DNA of 64,000 bases, taken from Rhabdophis nuchalis. Taxonomy: Eukaryota; Chordata; Lepidosauria; Squamata; Natricidae. Position 1 is the first letter of the stretch. The number at the start of each line of letters is the position of its first letter. Below, piece after piece: positions 31,831 through 42,671 of the stretch. The notes under the pieces were generated by a model. That model was given only the letters and a program-made list of their open reading frames with translations, made no database searches and had not been told where the DNA came from. The stretch is taken from assembly GCA_039707465.1 (NCBI GenBank), contig CM077647.1, positions 172,234,663-172,298,662 on the forward strand. The letters are read 5' to 3'. Position numbers and translations under genes: made by a program.

Positions 31831-32339
31831 TCATCTCTCTCTGTCTCACACATACTCGTTGCTGGCTAACTATTTAACTATCTATCATCATAGCTTCCAC
31901 ATGTTAAATATTTTCTCCTTTCAGCACAGAAAAAGTTGATCTTTTTTTCTCACAAACATCAGTTTTACAGCTATTGATAAGGGCACAATGTTTAACCAGA
32001 TCAAATAGATAATCTCTGTTCTTACCTTCTTAGTCACCATTGAGCGTGTTCTGGAGACAATATTAACAAAGAAAAGCCTTACATATAATTATGTTTAGTG
32101 AGTCTGAATAGCTGGATGGGTTCCCCACCCCCATTTGATTTTTTAATAGGTCCTCAAGGGTGCTCCAAGTGATGTAAAACTTTCCTTCAAGAAAGTATAA
32201 CTTTATAAATAACTTTGTATACACAGGGGTATTATAAAGGAGTGAGATCAATCTTTTTTTTAAAGAGTTAGAATCAAGAATGAATGAGAATCTAAGCCAG
32301 GATGGCTAACAAGGATAGTATATATGATGTCATTTACCA

Positions 32340-32755
32340 TATTTTTCAGAGTATAAAATACACCTGAGTATAAGATGCACCTAAATTTAGAAGAGGAACA
32401 CAACAACAAAGGATTTTCAGTCCTTTTGGGAGCCTTTTTTTGGCCCTTTCCCAGCCCTTTTTCTACCCCTTTTTGGGGCTTATTGGCCCATTTTTGAGGC
32501 TTTTTCAGGCCATTTTTTTCCAAAACAATTGGCTGAAAAAAGCCTCAAAAAAAAGCCTGAAAAAAAAGTTTCAAAAATGTCCTAAAAAAGGCCTGGAAAG
32601 GCCTCCCAAAAAATCCCCAAAACAGAGGTCAAAAAATGGCCAGTGGGTTGGTGGGGCTTCAGCAATATTTGGCCTATAAGACGCACAGACATTTTCGCCC
32701 CTTTTTGGGAGACAAAAAGTTACGTCTTATAGTCCAAAAAATACAGTATATATTT
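32340..32755. mobile_element. Mariner-like MITE with TA ends
   Basis: Left end TACCATATTTTTCAGAGTAT and right end CTTATAGTCCAAAAAATACAGTA are inverted relatives, bounded by TA. The interior is palindromic and G/T-rich (GGCCTTTTT runs). Copies: 41273-41530 (same insertion in copy 2, truncated) and 42672-43065. Confidence 0.65.
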
Positions 32756-32872
32756 TCTCTGTCTTTTTAAACAATTATCTGTCTATATTTTACTCTTTCA
32801 GTTATCTAACACCCTCTTTAAGGGAAAAGGGCAGTTTAACAATGTGATAAATGAATGAACAAATGAGCAAAT

Positions 32873-32920
32873 GAATGGATGAATGAATGAATGAATGAAT
32901 GAATGAATGAATGAATGAAT
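32873..32920. repeat. (AATG)n microsatellite
   Basis: About 11 AATG units. Confidence 0.9.
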
Positions 32921-32994
32921 AAAGAAGAACAGAATGTTATGTAAGTGCTAGATTTGAATGAGATAACCAGGAATTTTGGCATTTAGCATTTTAC

Positions 32995-33170
32995 ATCTGT
33001 TACTGTAAGTTTAAAAAGTCACCATAATGTCCCCAACAATCTGGGCCCTCATTTTACCAACCTCAGAATGGTGGAAGGCTGTGTCAAATTTGAGACGGTC
33101 AGGATCGAACTGCTAGCAGTGAGCACAATTAGTCTGCAACACTGCATTCTAACCACTGTGCCATCAAGGC
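32995..33170 (-). mobile_element. tRNA-derived SINE, minus copy
   Basis: Reverse complement matches the SINE at 20874: GCACAGTGGTTAGAATGCAG head, GTTCGATCCTGACC box-B region and CCCAGATTGTTGGGGACA body. Confidence 0.65.
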
Positions 33171-34440
33171 GTTGACTTTGCAAAGGATTTGAATGCATTG
33201 TAAGTGGAAAACAAAGTCTAAAGACACGTGGAATAAAGAGGAGCACACTCTTGTTCTTAAGATCTAGGATCTACTTCAAGTAGCCTTACTGGTGGCGAGA
33301 TCTGTATTTCTTCAAGATTTATTTTGGATCCTCCATAGACTAGAAGTCATTTTTGGAACCCTGATACTTGGCTCACCACCAACCAAGTTCCCCAGATCAC
33401 CTCCAAAGAGTTCCCTAACCAATTTGTTGACTTCCAATCTCATATGATAATTTTTCGCTCCGTTTGGGATCTTGTAATAACTATTTGTTGCCCCTGACAT
33501 CAACAAGGTTAGCTAAAATCTCAACAAATACTTCCCCCAAATGTTGGAAATGTGAATTAATCCATGGAACATATTACCACTTATGGTGGACCTGTGAGGA
33601 GGCTAATTTTTTTTTTTTTGGAAAAGGGTCAAAAATTGGCTGGAGTTAATGACAGGGATTAAAATAGAATGGAAACCTTATTTTTTTTTAAATTATGAAT
33701 AATGTCTGTGAAATATAAAAAATAATTTCAGTATTTAATATTATGGTGGCAATGGTTGCCTTTGCCTGGAAATGGAAAAACAAATTAATTCCAAGCGAAG
33801 ATGAAATAATAAGAAAGGTTATGGATTGTGCTGAAATGAACAAATTAACTAAAGAAATCCAGGGAAAAGAAGAATCGGAATTCTTCCAGATATGGGATAA
33901 ATGGTATAGGAAAGAAACAAGAACCAATGAAGGAATACAGCAAAACTCAAAAATAGTAGTTATGAGTAAAATAAGAGGGTTAAGAATGGTGAAATATATT
34001 AGAAGGGGAAATAATATAAGGTGAGTGGCATCGATTGATAATTGCTATTAGAAAGAACAGGAAGCTCCTGTTCGTATTATATTGTGTAAATGTGGTGTAC
34101 ATCTAAGTTTTGAGTATGTGTGTTTTACATGTTTGTAAATAATTAAAAAAAAATTGTTGCCAGTATTATTATTTTTTGAAAGAAAGTCATTATCCCATAG
34201 ATTCATGAATGAACAACACTCTGAAAGGGTGTGTTATAGTCCTTCGTTTTTTCAGTCTGATTCAACTGATTTTCTCTGCTTAGTTTTTCCATCACTATCA
34301 GCAACTAATGTGTGGAAATTATTCTATACATGTCTTTTCCTGGTTTTGTAGGTATGTTATGGCCAAATGATATGCTACACTGTTTTAAAGCTTTAAGAAA
34401 AAAATCAGTTGTGATTTTTTTTCTAACAATATTGCCATAA
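33131..34440 (+). repeat. Segment duplicated from 7.8-8.5 kb (second copy)
   Basis: Collinear with 7800-8460 on both sides of an L1 insertion (33493-34153). No gene of its own. Confidence 0.8.
33493..34153 (+). mobile_element. L1 3' fragment with 8-bp TSD
   Basis: Encodes L1 ORF2 C-terminal pieces: CWKCELIHGTYYHLWWTCEE, a frame break near a T-run, then MVAFAWKWKNKL and WDKWYRKETRTNEG. It ends in an A-run. TTGTTGCC flanks it at 33485-33492 and 34154-34161, while the paralogue at about 8170 has a single TTGTTGCC and no L1. This fixes the boundaries. Confidence 0.88.
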
Positions 34441-34489
34441 TATGTAAAATGATTTTACATAGAACAGTTTCATCCTTGAGTGTAGGAAT

Positions 34490-34960
34490 ATAGAGGAAAC
34501 ATTATGTAAAGACATGCGTGGTAAGCTACCATGATCTCAGTAGCGTGTTACCTTGAATACCTATGAGCTCACCTAATTAGCAGAACCAGATGTGGGCAGA
34601 GAGGAAAGGTTACGTATCGACATGCGCAGAATGGCCATGAGCTCAGTGACCAATTACCTCAACCTCTATGACCTCAATTGTTTGTACCAGGCGACTCTGG
34701 ATATGTAGAGATTCTACCTTGGCTGAGATGGTCTTAAGACATTGACAGGTAAAATGTACCAATAAGATGCTGTTGCTACCCTGCTTTTACTTTGCTTGTT
34801 AAAACTGTATAAAAGCCAAATAAACTCTGTGTAAGACAGACAGGCATTTTGGAGACCACCTGCTGTGATGGATTTCTGAGATCCACACTTGAGCATTTTC
34901 CAATGAACTTCATCAGCCTCGATATGTTAAGGATATCTCCATTAGGAGACCAGAATTGTG
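34490..34960 (+). mobile_element. Solo-LTR-like sequence
   Basis: It has the layout of a retroviral-type LTR: a TATA-like TGTATAAAAGCC (34808) with an overlapping AATAAA about ten bases on, then TCTGTGTAAGACAGACAGG and a U5-like remainder. No internal gag/pol sequence is next to it and exact ends were not defined, so LTR status is an inference. Confidence 0.45.
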
Positions 34961-34983
34961 CAATGGAATGTAGCAAGAGATAT

Positions 34984-35369
34984 GTTGCTAGGTATCCACA
35001 CTAACAGTCACAGACACTGATGGTAAAAACAAGTAGACTTTTACTTGCGGTGGAAAAATAAAGTAAGATACACTTCTTCACAAACAAGTGATAAGTAGTC
35101 CTAAATCAAATACATACAGTCTATTACTCAAACAATTGACTTACAGTTTCTCAACTGACAATTCTCTTTGCTTTGCTGATCTAACCGACATACAGAGTCT
35201 TCATCCAAGAGATCAGTGTCTAACAGTGATTCTGGCTCCCTCTTATGGCTGATTGAGGAAGCAGCAGCCAATCACAAATCACTGTAGAAATTAAAGTTAC
35301 AGATACCATATTCCAATTATGGTTTATATATATTGCCAACCCAGCACTAGGATTACATTCCTAACACAA
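34984..35369 (-). mobile_element. Second LTR-like sequence, minus orientation
   Basis: Bounded by TGTTGCTAGGTATCC and TTCCTAACACA, that is, TG...CA on either strand. Read on the minus strand it has a TATATATAAACC box about 40 bp in. No target duplication was found and no internal region is present. Confidence 0.4.
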
Positions 35370-35380
35370 TGCACAATGCC

Positions 35381-35609
35381 AGGCCTACTCATATTGTGAT
35401 GCAACAAAATTCAGAGAAAAGGACATCCTTTTGAAGGATGTCAAGGATGTGAATAATTTATATATTTACTTAACACAGATAGGTTGCTGTTGAAAAAAAC
35501 AAAGGCAATACGTAGAGGGTCCAGCTATCTTCTTCAGTTACAAACACTAAGATTGAAATGGAGTTAAAATGGTTGCTTTGTATTGAAAGCTGCTCTTGGG
35601 GACATCATG
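35381..35609. other. Intergenic, nothing recognised
   Basis: Short AT-rich interval before copy 2 of the OR segment. Confidence 0.4.
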
Positions 35610-35795
35610 ACTAAGATTTTTTTTATCAGTTTGACACATGTTACAAAGTTAAAAAGGAGATGAGAGTTAATCATGTGACGCCAAATGATTTTTCGGAGCC
35701 CTTTTTCAAATTTGCTTAGCTGATCCTAAGTTTTGTTTTGTTTTTTCTTTAAATTTCAAAAGAATAGAATAGAATAGAATAGAATAGAATGGGAC

Positions 35796-36297
35796 TTTTG
35801 AAGTCTTCTAGAACAAACCCCTGCTTGGGCAGGAAACCCGACATCACTTCAGACAAATGGTTATCCAACATCTTCTCAAAACTTCCAGTTCTGGAGCATT
35901 CATAACTTCTGGAGGGAAGGTGTTTCATTGATTTATTGTTCTAACTATCAGGAAATTTCTCCTCAGTTCTAAGTTGCTTCTCTCCTTGATTAGTTTCCAC
36001 CCATTAATTCTTGTTCTACCCTTAGGTGCTTTGGAGAAAAGCTTGACTCCCTCTTCTTTGTGGCAGCCCCTGAGATATTGGAACACTGCTATCCTGTCTC
36101 CCCTAGTCCTTCTTTTCATTAAACTAGACGTACCCAGTTCCTGCAACCATTCTTCATATGTTTTAGTCTCCAGTCCCTTAATCACCCTTGTTGCTCTTCT
36201 CTGAGATTCTCTAGAGTCTCAACATCTTTTTTACATCATGGCGACCAAAACTGGATGCTTTATTCCAAGTGTGGCCTAGATTGTGTTTTGTAGTAAA
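35796..36297 (-). mobile_element. CR1 3' fragment (copy 2)
   Basis: Paralogue of 29625-30045 with an (AGAAT)n tail at 35757-35790. It extends slightly further into the RT frame (GGCGACCAAAACTGGATGC). Confidence 0.85.
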
Positions 36298-36422
36298 CCA
36301 AATGTACATCGTACACAAACTAATACTTATATTGCTGCTTAATTAATGATAATAGTTACATAAAGCCACAACACATCACTGTTCTATTTCCTTTATTTTT
36401 TTAAAAAAAACATTCCTAAGTC

Positions 36423-37352
36423 CTAAAGAACCACCATCCGTCTCATTGTTTTGTCAAGAGCTCTCTTGAATTCACTGTTCCGGATTGTGTAGATGAATGG
36501 ATTTAACATGGGTACAAAGCTGGTGCGCACAAGCGATATGACTTTATTGAGTTGAGGATCCCCATGTGTAGAAGGACGCAAGTACATGATCATGTCTGCT
36601 GTGTAGAAGATAATTAGAACAGTGAGGTGGGATGCACAGGTGAGGAAGGCTTTGGAGCGTCCAGTGGCAGAAGAAATCCGGATTATAGCTGCTACAATGT
36701 GCATGTACGATATCAGGGAAAGGCCAAGGGACCCCCACATGAAAGTGGCACCATAGATGAGACCGATTCTCTCTATCAGAGTTGTATCAGCGCAGGCCAA
36801 TCTCAGAACTGGTCCGACATCACAAAAGAAGTGGTCAATGATGTTGTCCCTGCAATAAGGAAATGTCCATATCACTACGGTCTGAGAAAAGACAATCAGG
36901 AACCCAGCAATCCAAGACCCCAAAGCCAACTGAAAGATGAACGGATTGGTCATGATCATATTATAGAGTAAAGGTTTACAAATGGCCATGTAGCGATCAA
37001 AAGACATAATCGAGAGTATCAGGAACTCAACCCCACCCATGGCAAAGACCGTGAAAAATTGTGCCACGCAGCATGCAAAACAGATGGTATTTTGACCCAA
37101 GATGATATTGGTCAACATTTTGGGGATTTCTGCTGAGGTAGAACAGATCTCAGCCAGGGAGAAGTTGATGAGGAAGAAATACATTGGCGTATGGAGCATG
37201 GGTTCCATGATAACAATAAAGATGATTAAAGTGTGCCCTAAAAGGGACAGAAGATACATCAGTAGAACTATGGTATAAAACACCATTGTCAGCTCCTGTA
37301 ATTGTGGAAATCCCACAAGAATGAACTCTTCAACCAAGGTTACATTGGTCAT
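36423..37352 (-). CDS. Olfactory receptor, class II, intact
   Basis: The 309-aa receptor starts at the ATG at 37352 (MTNVTL, sequon N3-V-T); 29 open codons upstream are not OR-like. Landmarks: LHTPMYFF, EIPKML (75-80), SFDRYMAICKPLLY (117-130), PYCRDNIIDHFFCD, KAFLTCASH and PMLNPFIYTIRN. TM1 has LLGHTLII: the usual Asn is His. The DRY motif and the ECL2 cysteines are present. It is the functional-looking partner of the pseudogene at 30145-31080, created by duplication of the whole segment. The gene is on the minus strand, opposite to the 48-64 kb array. Confidence 0.95.
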   Translation of the reverse strand: MTNVTLVEEFILVGFPQLQELTMVFYTIVLLMYLLSLLGHTLIIFIVIMEPMLHTPMYFFLINFSLAEICSTSAEIPKMLTNIILGQNTICFACCVAQFFTVFAMGGVEFLILSIMSFDRYMAICKPLLYNMIMTNPFIFQLALGSWIAGFLIVFSQTVVIWTFPYCRDNIIDHFFCDVGPVLRLACADTTLIERIGLIYGATFMWGSLGLSLISYMHIVAAIIRISSATGRSKAFLTCASHLTVLIIFYTADMIMYLRPSTHGDPQLNKVISLVRTSFVPMLNPFIYTIRNSEFKRALDKTMRRMVVL

Positions 37353-37769
37353 CTTCTTCTTTCCTACAACAAAAAGGAGACCATAATTTAAGAAATAAAA
37401 TATCTTCCTGAATAAAAGATAGTGAGTGTTACATAACATTTCTGATACCCAGGATTAATATCTGAAATTTCATATGAAATAGTTTTTGCAAACTCCAATT
37501 ATCTTTCAGAATCAGTTACCAAAAGTAGACTCACACAATTGGTAATTTACTTATAATCATGTAAGCAAAATAATGAGATTTGTTTGCTTATTCATGTGGA
37601 AAGAATCACAATTAAAATAAGGCACACTGTATGACATAACATTTAAAATATAAAACTCAAGATAAAAATATGTGCAAATTAAAGAGACCTTGCCCAGAAC
37701 CTAGCAGCATTAATTGTGTTCTATGAAGTTGCCATGATGAATTCTAGTGTAGCACTAGCTACAGCACTT

Positions 37770-37905
37770 AGACTTATCCACACTTCACAGTACTTTACAG
37801 ACCTTAAAGAGTCAAAATATTGCCCCCAACAATCTGGGCCCTCATTTAACCAACCTTTAAGGATGGAAGGATGAGTCAACTTTGAGCTGGTCAGGATTGA
37901 CAGAG
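37770..37905 (-). mobile_element. tRNA-SINE fragment leading into GA-rich tract
   Basis: AGCACTTAGACTTATCCACA and CCCCCAACAATCTGGGCCC match the SINE body in minus orientation. It breaks off at GGATTGACAGAGG, where the purine tract starts. Confidence 0.6.
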
Positions 37906-38418
37906 GAGGAGGAGGAGGAGGAGAAGAAGAAGAAGAAGAAGAAGAAGAAGAAGAAGAAGAAGAAGAAGAAGAAGAAGAAGAAGAAGAAGAAGAAGAAGAA
38001 GAAGAAGAAGAAGAAGAAGAAGAAGAAGAAGAAGGGTTGAGAGGAGAGGAGATGAGACCAGAAGAGAAGAGAGTGGAGAGGAAAGGAGAGAAGAGGAGAA
38101 AAGAAGGGGAGAAGGGAGTGGAAAGGAGATAGAAGAAAAGAAGAGGGAAGGAAATGGAAGCAATGGAGAGGAAGGGAGATGAGAGAAGTGAAGAAAAGTG
38201 AAGAGAAAAGAGGAGAAAAGAAGGGAGGAGGATAGAAAAGCAATGGGGAGGAGATGAGAGAAGTGAAGAGAAGTGAAGTGAAGAGAAAAGAGGAGAAGAG
38301 CAGAGGGTGGAGAGGAGAAATGGGAGTGGAGAGGAGAAGAGAAGAAAGTGGAGAGGAAAGCAGAAAAGAGAAGAAAAGAAGGGGAGGAGTGGAATGGAGA
38401 GGAGAGCAGGAAGGCAAT
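37904..38418. repeat. (GAA)n array and 500-bp purine-only tract
   Basis: GGA units, then about 37 GAA units, then about 380 bp of AGGAGA, GAAGAG and GAAAAG mixtures. The plus strand is nearly all purine. Mirror-repeat purine tracts of this kind can form triplex (H-) DNA. Frames here are artefacts. Confidence 0.92.
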
Positions 38419-39249
38419 GGTTCAAATTTTAAAACGACGAGGTAGTTTGCAGCATTTCTGCAATTCTGAGTGTGTTCCGCCCTTCCCTTGATTCAAAGCA
38501 GCTGTTTTCTTCTCTGGAATCATGGTGTTACCTTCCACAATCTCATAAAATCCTTGGAAAAAACCTATTAGATTGAAAGAAGGGCCGGCAGAGTTTTCCC
38601 TTGTTTTTTTTTGTTTCCTCCAGAGCAAGGGCAAGGCTATTTTACTCAGATTTCTAACAGGTTCCAAATCATAATAACCCATGTCCTTTTCAAAGAGTAG
38701 CGACTTTCTATAGCTTTACAAGGATGTTCTTAAAAGAGCACCCTGCTCTTTATTGATCTGTGATGTTACACCCACAGAATAAGGCCAAGTTAAATATTTG
38801 CAAGCCAATTGCAAATAAAACCACAGTAATACATGAGCCCACAACAGATACAAACTCAAGGTAAACCGCTTCAAACTCGATTGTAGAAAATTCTACTTCA
38901 GAGTGGTCAACTCAATGCTCTACCTGACTCTGTTGTTACATCCTCAAACCCCCATAACTTTAACCTTAAATTGTCTACTCTTGACCTCACCCGATTGCTA
39001 CGAGGTCAGTAGGGGCGTGCATAAGTGCCCCTGCGCATCAGGGGTGGATTCCTGCCAGTTCTAACCTTTTCTATAGAAGAGGTTCCACAAATCTACAGTG
39101 CCGTTTACAACTGGTTCCAGCTCCCTCCCCCCACCTGTCCGCACATCATCCAGATGATGAGTGAGAGGAGGAATTCTGGGGATTGAAGTCCACAAGTCTT
39201 AAAGCTGGGGTGCAAAGGGTCTTGTAACTTGACAGCTTTAAGACTTGCG
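38419..39249. other. Intergenic, no gene seen
   Basis: No coding similarity; contains short repeat-like blocks only. Confidence 0.45.
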
Positions 39250-39494
39250 TGCTTCAAATGCCAGAGTTTCTGAGCCAACATTTTGGTTGCTAAGCAAGAG
39301 TGTTGTTAAGTGAGTTTCACCACATTTTATAAGTTGGCCACGCCCACCCAGTCACATGGCAGGCAAGCCACTCCCACCCAGTCACATGGCTGGCAAGCCA
39401 CTCCCACCTGGTCACATGGCTGGCAAGCCACTCCCAAAAAGCAGGCCACACCTACAGAAGAAGTTCTAAATTTTTTTGAAACCCACCACTGCTG
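39250..39494. mobile_element. hAT-family fragment with 30-bp tandem repeat
   Basis: It ends TTTGAAACCCACCACTG, the terminus of the family at 280-698 in opposite orientation, and shares TTGGTTGCTAAGCAAGAG with the copies at 400 and 42030. At about 39348-39437 a 30-bp unit (CAGTCACATGGCTGGCAAGC plus CACTCCCACC) is repeated three times. Confidence 0.6.
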
Positions 39495-39605
39495 CACACC
39501 TAACATCCCTGTCCTATTGTCCCCATTTATTTGTCCCCATTTCCTGTACTCTTATTCGTGTTTATTCTTATTCCTGTTATCTTATACATGAGTGACAAAC
39601 TAAAC

Positions 39606-39711
39606 CAGGGGTCTGCAAAGTTGGCTCTTTTAAGACAGGTGGACTTCAACTCCCAGAATTCTGGGAGTTGAAGTCCACCCGTCTTAAAAGAGCCGACTTT
39701 GCAGACCCCTG
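39606..39711. mobile_element. Near-perfect hairpin hAT MITE with TSD
   Basis: A 106-bp element with almost fully complementary arms (CAGGGGTCTGCAAAGT... to ...CTTTGCAGACCCCTG) and a palindromic centre CCCAGAATTCTGGG. Perfect 8-bp duplications AACTAAAC at 39598-39605 and 39712-39719. Confidence 0.88.
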
Positions 39712-40148
39712 AACTAAACAAATAAACAATTCCATATCTTAGGCTCCTTAGAATTTTGAGGATGTGAGATTGTAGCATCCACAGATACTTAAGCTCAACT
39801 GAAGAAGGATCACTCCCGATTCAGCATTTTGTGGAAATTTGTGTTGTTCTGGGCAAAAAATAGAGGGAGAACGATACGGAAAAAAATGCATGCTGCTTTG
39901 AGTTTCTAAACAATTCAATTTTATTTCATGGTGCTTAATTAGATCGAAATAAAGCAGAGTCAGTTTGGACTCTGGTCCAGTTGTGACATTATCTCAACAC
40001 CACCATGACAAGAGTTTGAATTCTGGCATGATTTTCAAGGCCATACAGTATAAAACCTAGGGTTTCAAAACCTGGTATGATTTATGGGTATCATTCCAAT
40101 AGCATCACCTACATTCCAGATTATCTATACATCATGGCTCAGCCTACA

Positions 40149-40208
<60 letters not shown>

Positions 40209-40505
40209 CATCTCCCACCCACCCCTCTCTCAATCCCTCTGTCCATCTGTCTATCTATCTCTCTGTCTCTCCATCTCTCTGTCAGTCCATGCATCCATCC
40301 ATCCGTCCATCCAATTCATCCAATCCACTCACCCACCCATCTATTATCCATCCATGCATGCATGCATCCATGCATGCATGCATCCATGCATCCATGCATC
40401 CATGCATGCATGCATGCATCCATCCATCCATCCATCCATCCATCCATCCATCCATCCATCCATCCATCCATCCATCCATCCATCCATCCATCCATCCATC
40501 CATCC

Positions 40506-40554
<49 letters not shown>

Positions 40555-40706
40555 GTATTGTCTATCATCTCTCTCTGTATATATGATGAGATGGATGGAT
40601 CCATGAATCCATGAATCCATGAATCCATCCATGAATCCATCCATCCATCCATCCATCCATCCATCCATCCATCCATCCATCCATCCATCCATCCATCCAT
40701 CCATCC

Positions 40707-40751
<45 letters not shown>

Positions 40752-40760
40752 GTATTGTCT
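40149..40760. repeat. Large compound tetranucleotide array (TCTG, CATC, CATG, TATC)
   Basis: About 15 TCTG units, mixed CATC/CATG units, about 22 CATC units, about 11 TATC units, then a second CATC and TATC series after an interruption at 40555-40615. The whole CATC-TATC-TTGTATTGTCTATCATC pattern occurs twice, suggesting an internal duplication. Confidence 0.93.
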
Positions 40761-41272
40761 ATCATCTCTCTCTGTCACACGAACTCTCTTGCTGGCTAAC
40801 TATTTATCGATCTATCATCACAGCTTCCACATGTTCAAGATTTTCTCCTTTCAGCACAGAAAAAAGTTGATCTTTTATCTCACAAACATCAGTTACATAG
40901 CTGTTGATAAGGGCACAGTGTTTAATCAGATCAAATAGATAATCTCTGTTCTTACCTTCTTAGTCACCACTGAGCATTTTCTGGAGACCAGATTAAGAAA
41001 GAAAAGTCTTACATATAAGCCTTACATGTTTAGTAAGTGTGAATAGCTGGAAGAGTTTCCCTCCCCTTACATGATCTCTTAACAGGTCCTCAGGGGTGCT
41101 GCAAGTGATGTAAAACTGTCCTTCAAGAAAGTATACCTTTATAAAGAACTTTGTATACACAGGTGTATTATAAAGGAGTGAGATTAATCTTTTTTTAATA
41201 GTTAGGATCAAGAATGAATGGGAATCTAAGCTAGGATGACTAACAAGGATAGTATATATGATGAGATTTACC

Positions 41273-41530
41273 ATATTTTTTGGAGTGTAAAATGCACCTG
41301 ACTATAAGCCACACCTAAATTTAGAAGAGGAAAACAACATAAATAACAACAACAAAAGGTTTTTGGCCTCCGTATTCTGCATTTTCATCCCTTTGGGGCT
41401 TTTTTGGCCCTTTTCCAGCTTTTTTTCTACCCATTTTCAAGGCTTTTTGGGTTGTTTTTGAGGCATTTTTCAGCCCGTTTTTGAGGGTTTTTCCGCCCAT
41501 TTTTTAGCCTTTTTTGGGGCCATTTTTTCC
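41273..41530. mobile_element. Mariner-like MITE, truncated copy
   Basis: Same insertion as 32340-32755 by its flanks; its distal half is replaced by a GGAT array. Confidence 0.6.
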
Positions 41531-41534
41531 AAAA

Positions 41535-41612
41535 ACAGAAAGATAGATGGATGGATGGATGGATGGATGGATGGATGGATGGATGGATGATGGTGGATGG
41601 TGGATGGATGAG

Positions 41613-41692
<80 letters not shown>
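41535..41692. repeat. (GGAT)n, (ATAG)n and (AG)n microsatellites
   Basis: About 12 GGAT units, five ATAG units, then about 30 AG units. Confidence 0.93.
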
Positions 41693-41695
<3 letters not shown>

Positions 41696-41879
41696 TGATA
41701 CATGATAGACAGACAGACATCCTTTAATGATGCCATCAGCAAAATAATCCTTGACAGCCCACAAAAGGATGCCCATCAAGGCTGGCTGGCTGCACGGAAG
41801 TGAGCTAGCAGCCTACTCCCTTCCGCGCAACCCTGCCATGCTTGGCTGCCTTTCCACGTGGCCTTTCTGGCAGTCCTCC

Positions 41880-42170
41880 ATGCCCAGGAAGGAAGGAAGG
41901 AAGGAAGGAAGGAAGGAAGGAAGGAAGGAAGGAAGGAAGGAAGGAAGGAAGGAAGGAAAAGGATAGGAAAGAAAGAAAGAAAGAAAAAAAGAAAGAAAGA
42001 AAACCTATGACCACAATTGAATCCAAAATTTTGGTTGCTAAGCAAGAGCGTTGTTAAGTGAGTTTCACCACATTTTACAAGTTGACCAAGCTCACATGAC
42101 CGCCAAGCCACAACCACAAAATAAGCCAAGCCCATGGAACTGGTAGTAAAAAAAATGTGAAACTCACCCC
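41880..42170. mobile_element. hAT-family fragment with (GGAA)n
   Basis: About 17 GGAA units and a GAAA run (41888-42001), followed by TTTTGGTTGCTAAGCAAGAG and a degenerate GTGAAACTCACC end, related in inverted orientation to 280-698. Confidence 0.55.
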
Positions 42171-42520
42171 TTTATATACTGCTTCATATTGCCTTACAGC
42201 ATTCTCTAAGTCAGGGGTCTCCAACCTTTGCAACTTTAAGTCTGAAGGACTTCAGCTCCCAGACTTCTCCAGCCAGCTTTGCTGGCTGGAGAATTCTGGG
42301 AGCTGAAGTCCTTCAGACTTAAAGTTGCAAAGGTTGGAGACCCCTGCTCTAAGTGGCTTACAAAGCCAGCACATTATGCCCAACAATCTGGCTCCTCATT
42401 TTACTGATCTTGGAAGGATGGAAGGCCGAGTCAACCTTGAGTCAGTCACGATCGAACTCCTGGCAGTGAGCAGAGTCAACCTGCAATATTGCATTCTAAC
42501 CACTAGGTCAACACGGTTCA
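42171..42520 (-). mobile_element. tRNA-SINE with a hairpin MITE inside
   Basis: SINE body at 42171-42211 and 42347-42520 (CCCAACAATCTGGCTCCTCA, CGATCGAACTCCTGGCAG), split at CTCTAAGT by the MITE at 42212-42346. Confidence 0.7.
42212..42346. mobile_element. Hairpin hAT MITE with perfect TSD
   Basis: Arms CAGGGGTCTCCAACCTTTGC and GCAAAGGTTGGAGACCCCTG are exact complements. Target duplications CTCTAAGT at 42204-42211 and 42347-42354. Confidence 0.88.
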
Positions 42521-42671
42521 TGTTGAATGATTGAATTGAATTGAATACGTAAACAAACTTCAGATGCTTGGCAACTGGTGTTTATTTAGGATAGCTGTAG
42601 TGTCCCAGGGTCATGTGATTGGCTTGTACGACCTTTTGACAAACAAAGTCCACGGGGGAACCAGATCCACT

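Larger units (their letters stand above)
28035..32530 (-). repeat. Duplicated OR segment, copy 1
   Basis: Ordered matches to copy 2: 28035-28170 with 35620-35770, 29636-30045 with 35796-36297, 30050-31330 with 36305-37590 (OR and flanks), 31386-32345 with 39917-41280, and the start of a MITE at 32340. Copy 1 carries an extra plus-strand CR1 at 28.25-29.6 kb; copy 2 carries 2.3 kb of extra sequence at 37.6-39.9 kb. Confidence 0.85.
35610..41540 (-). repeat. Duplicated OR segment, copy 2
   Basis: Collinear with 28035-32530. It lacks the plus-strand CR1 of copy 1. It gained or kept 37600-39915 (GAA tract, hAT fragment, hairpin MITE) between the OR upstream flank and the block starting TTTTATTTCATGGTGCTTAA at about 39915. 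Confidence 0.85.

Noticed and set aside
37721..38425. 234-aa and 186-aa Ser/Phe/Pro-rich frames
   Set aside because: They cover a purine-only tract read on the other strand; composition alone explains them.
39606..39711. Perfect hairpin as a microRNA precursor or terminator
   Set aside because: The 8-bp target duplications and sister copies identify it as a hAT MITE; no evidence of transcription.
40077..40614. Long frames rich in [16 protein letters not shown] and LSIYLSIY
   Set aside because: Translations of tetranucleotide arrays; no initiation context or conservation.
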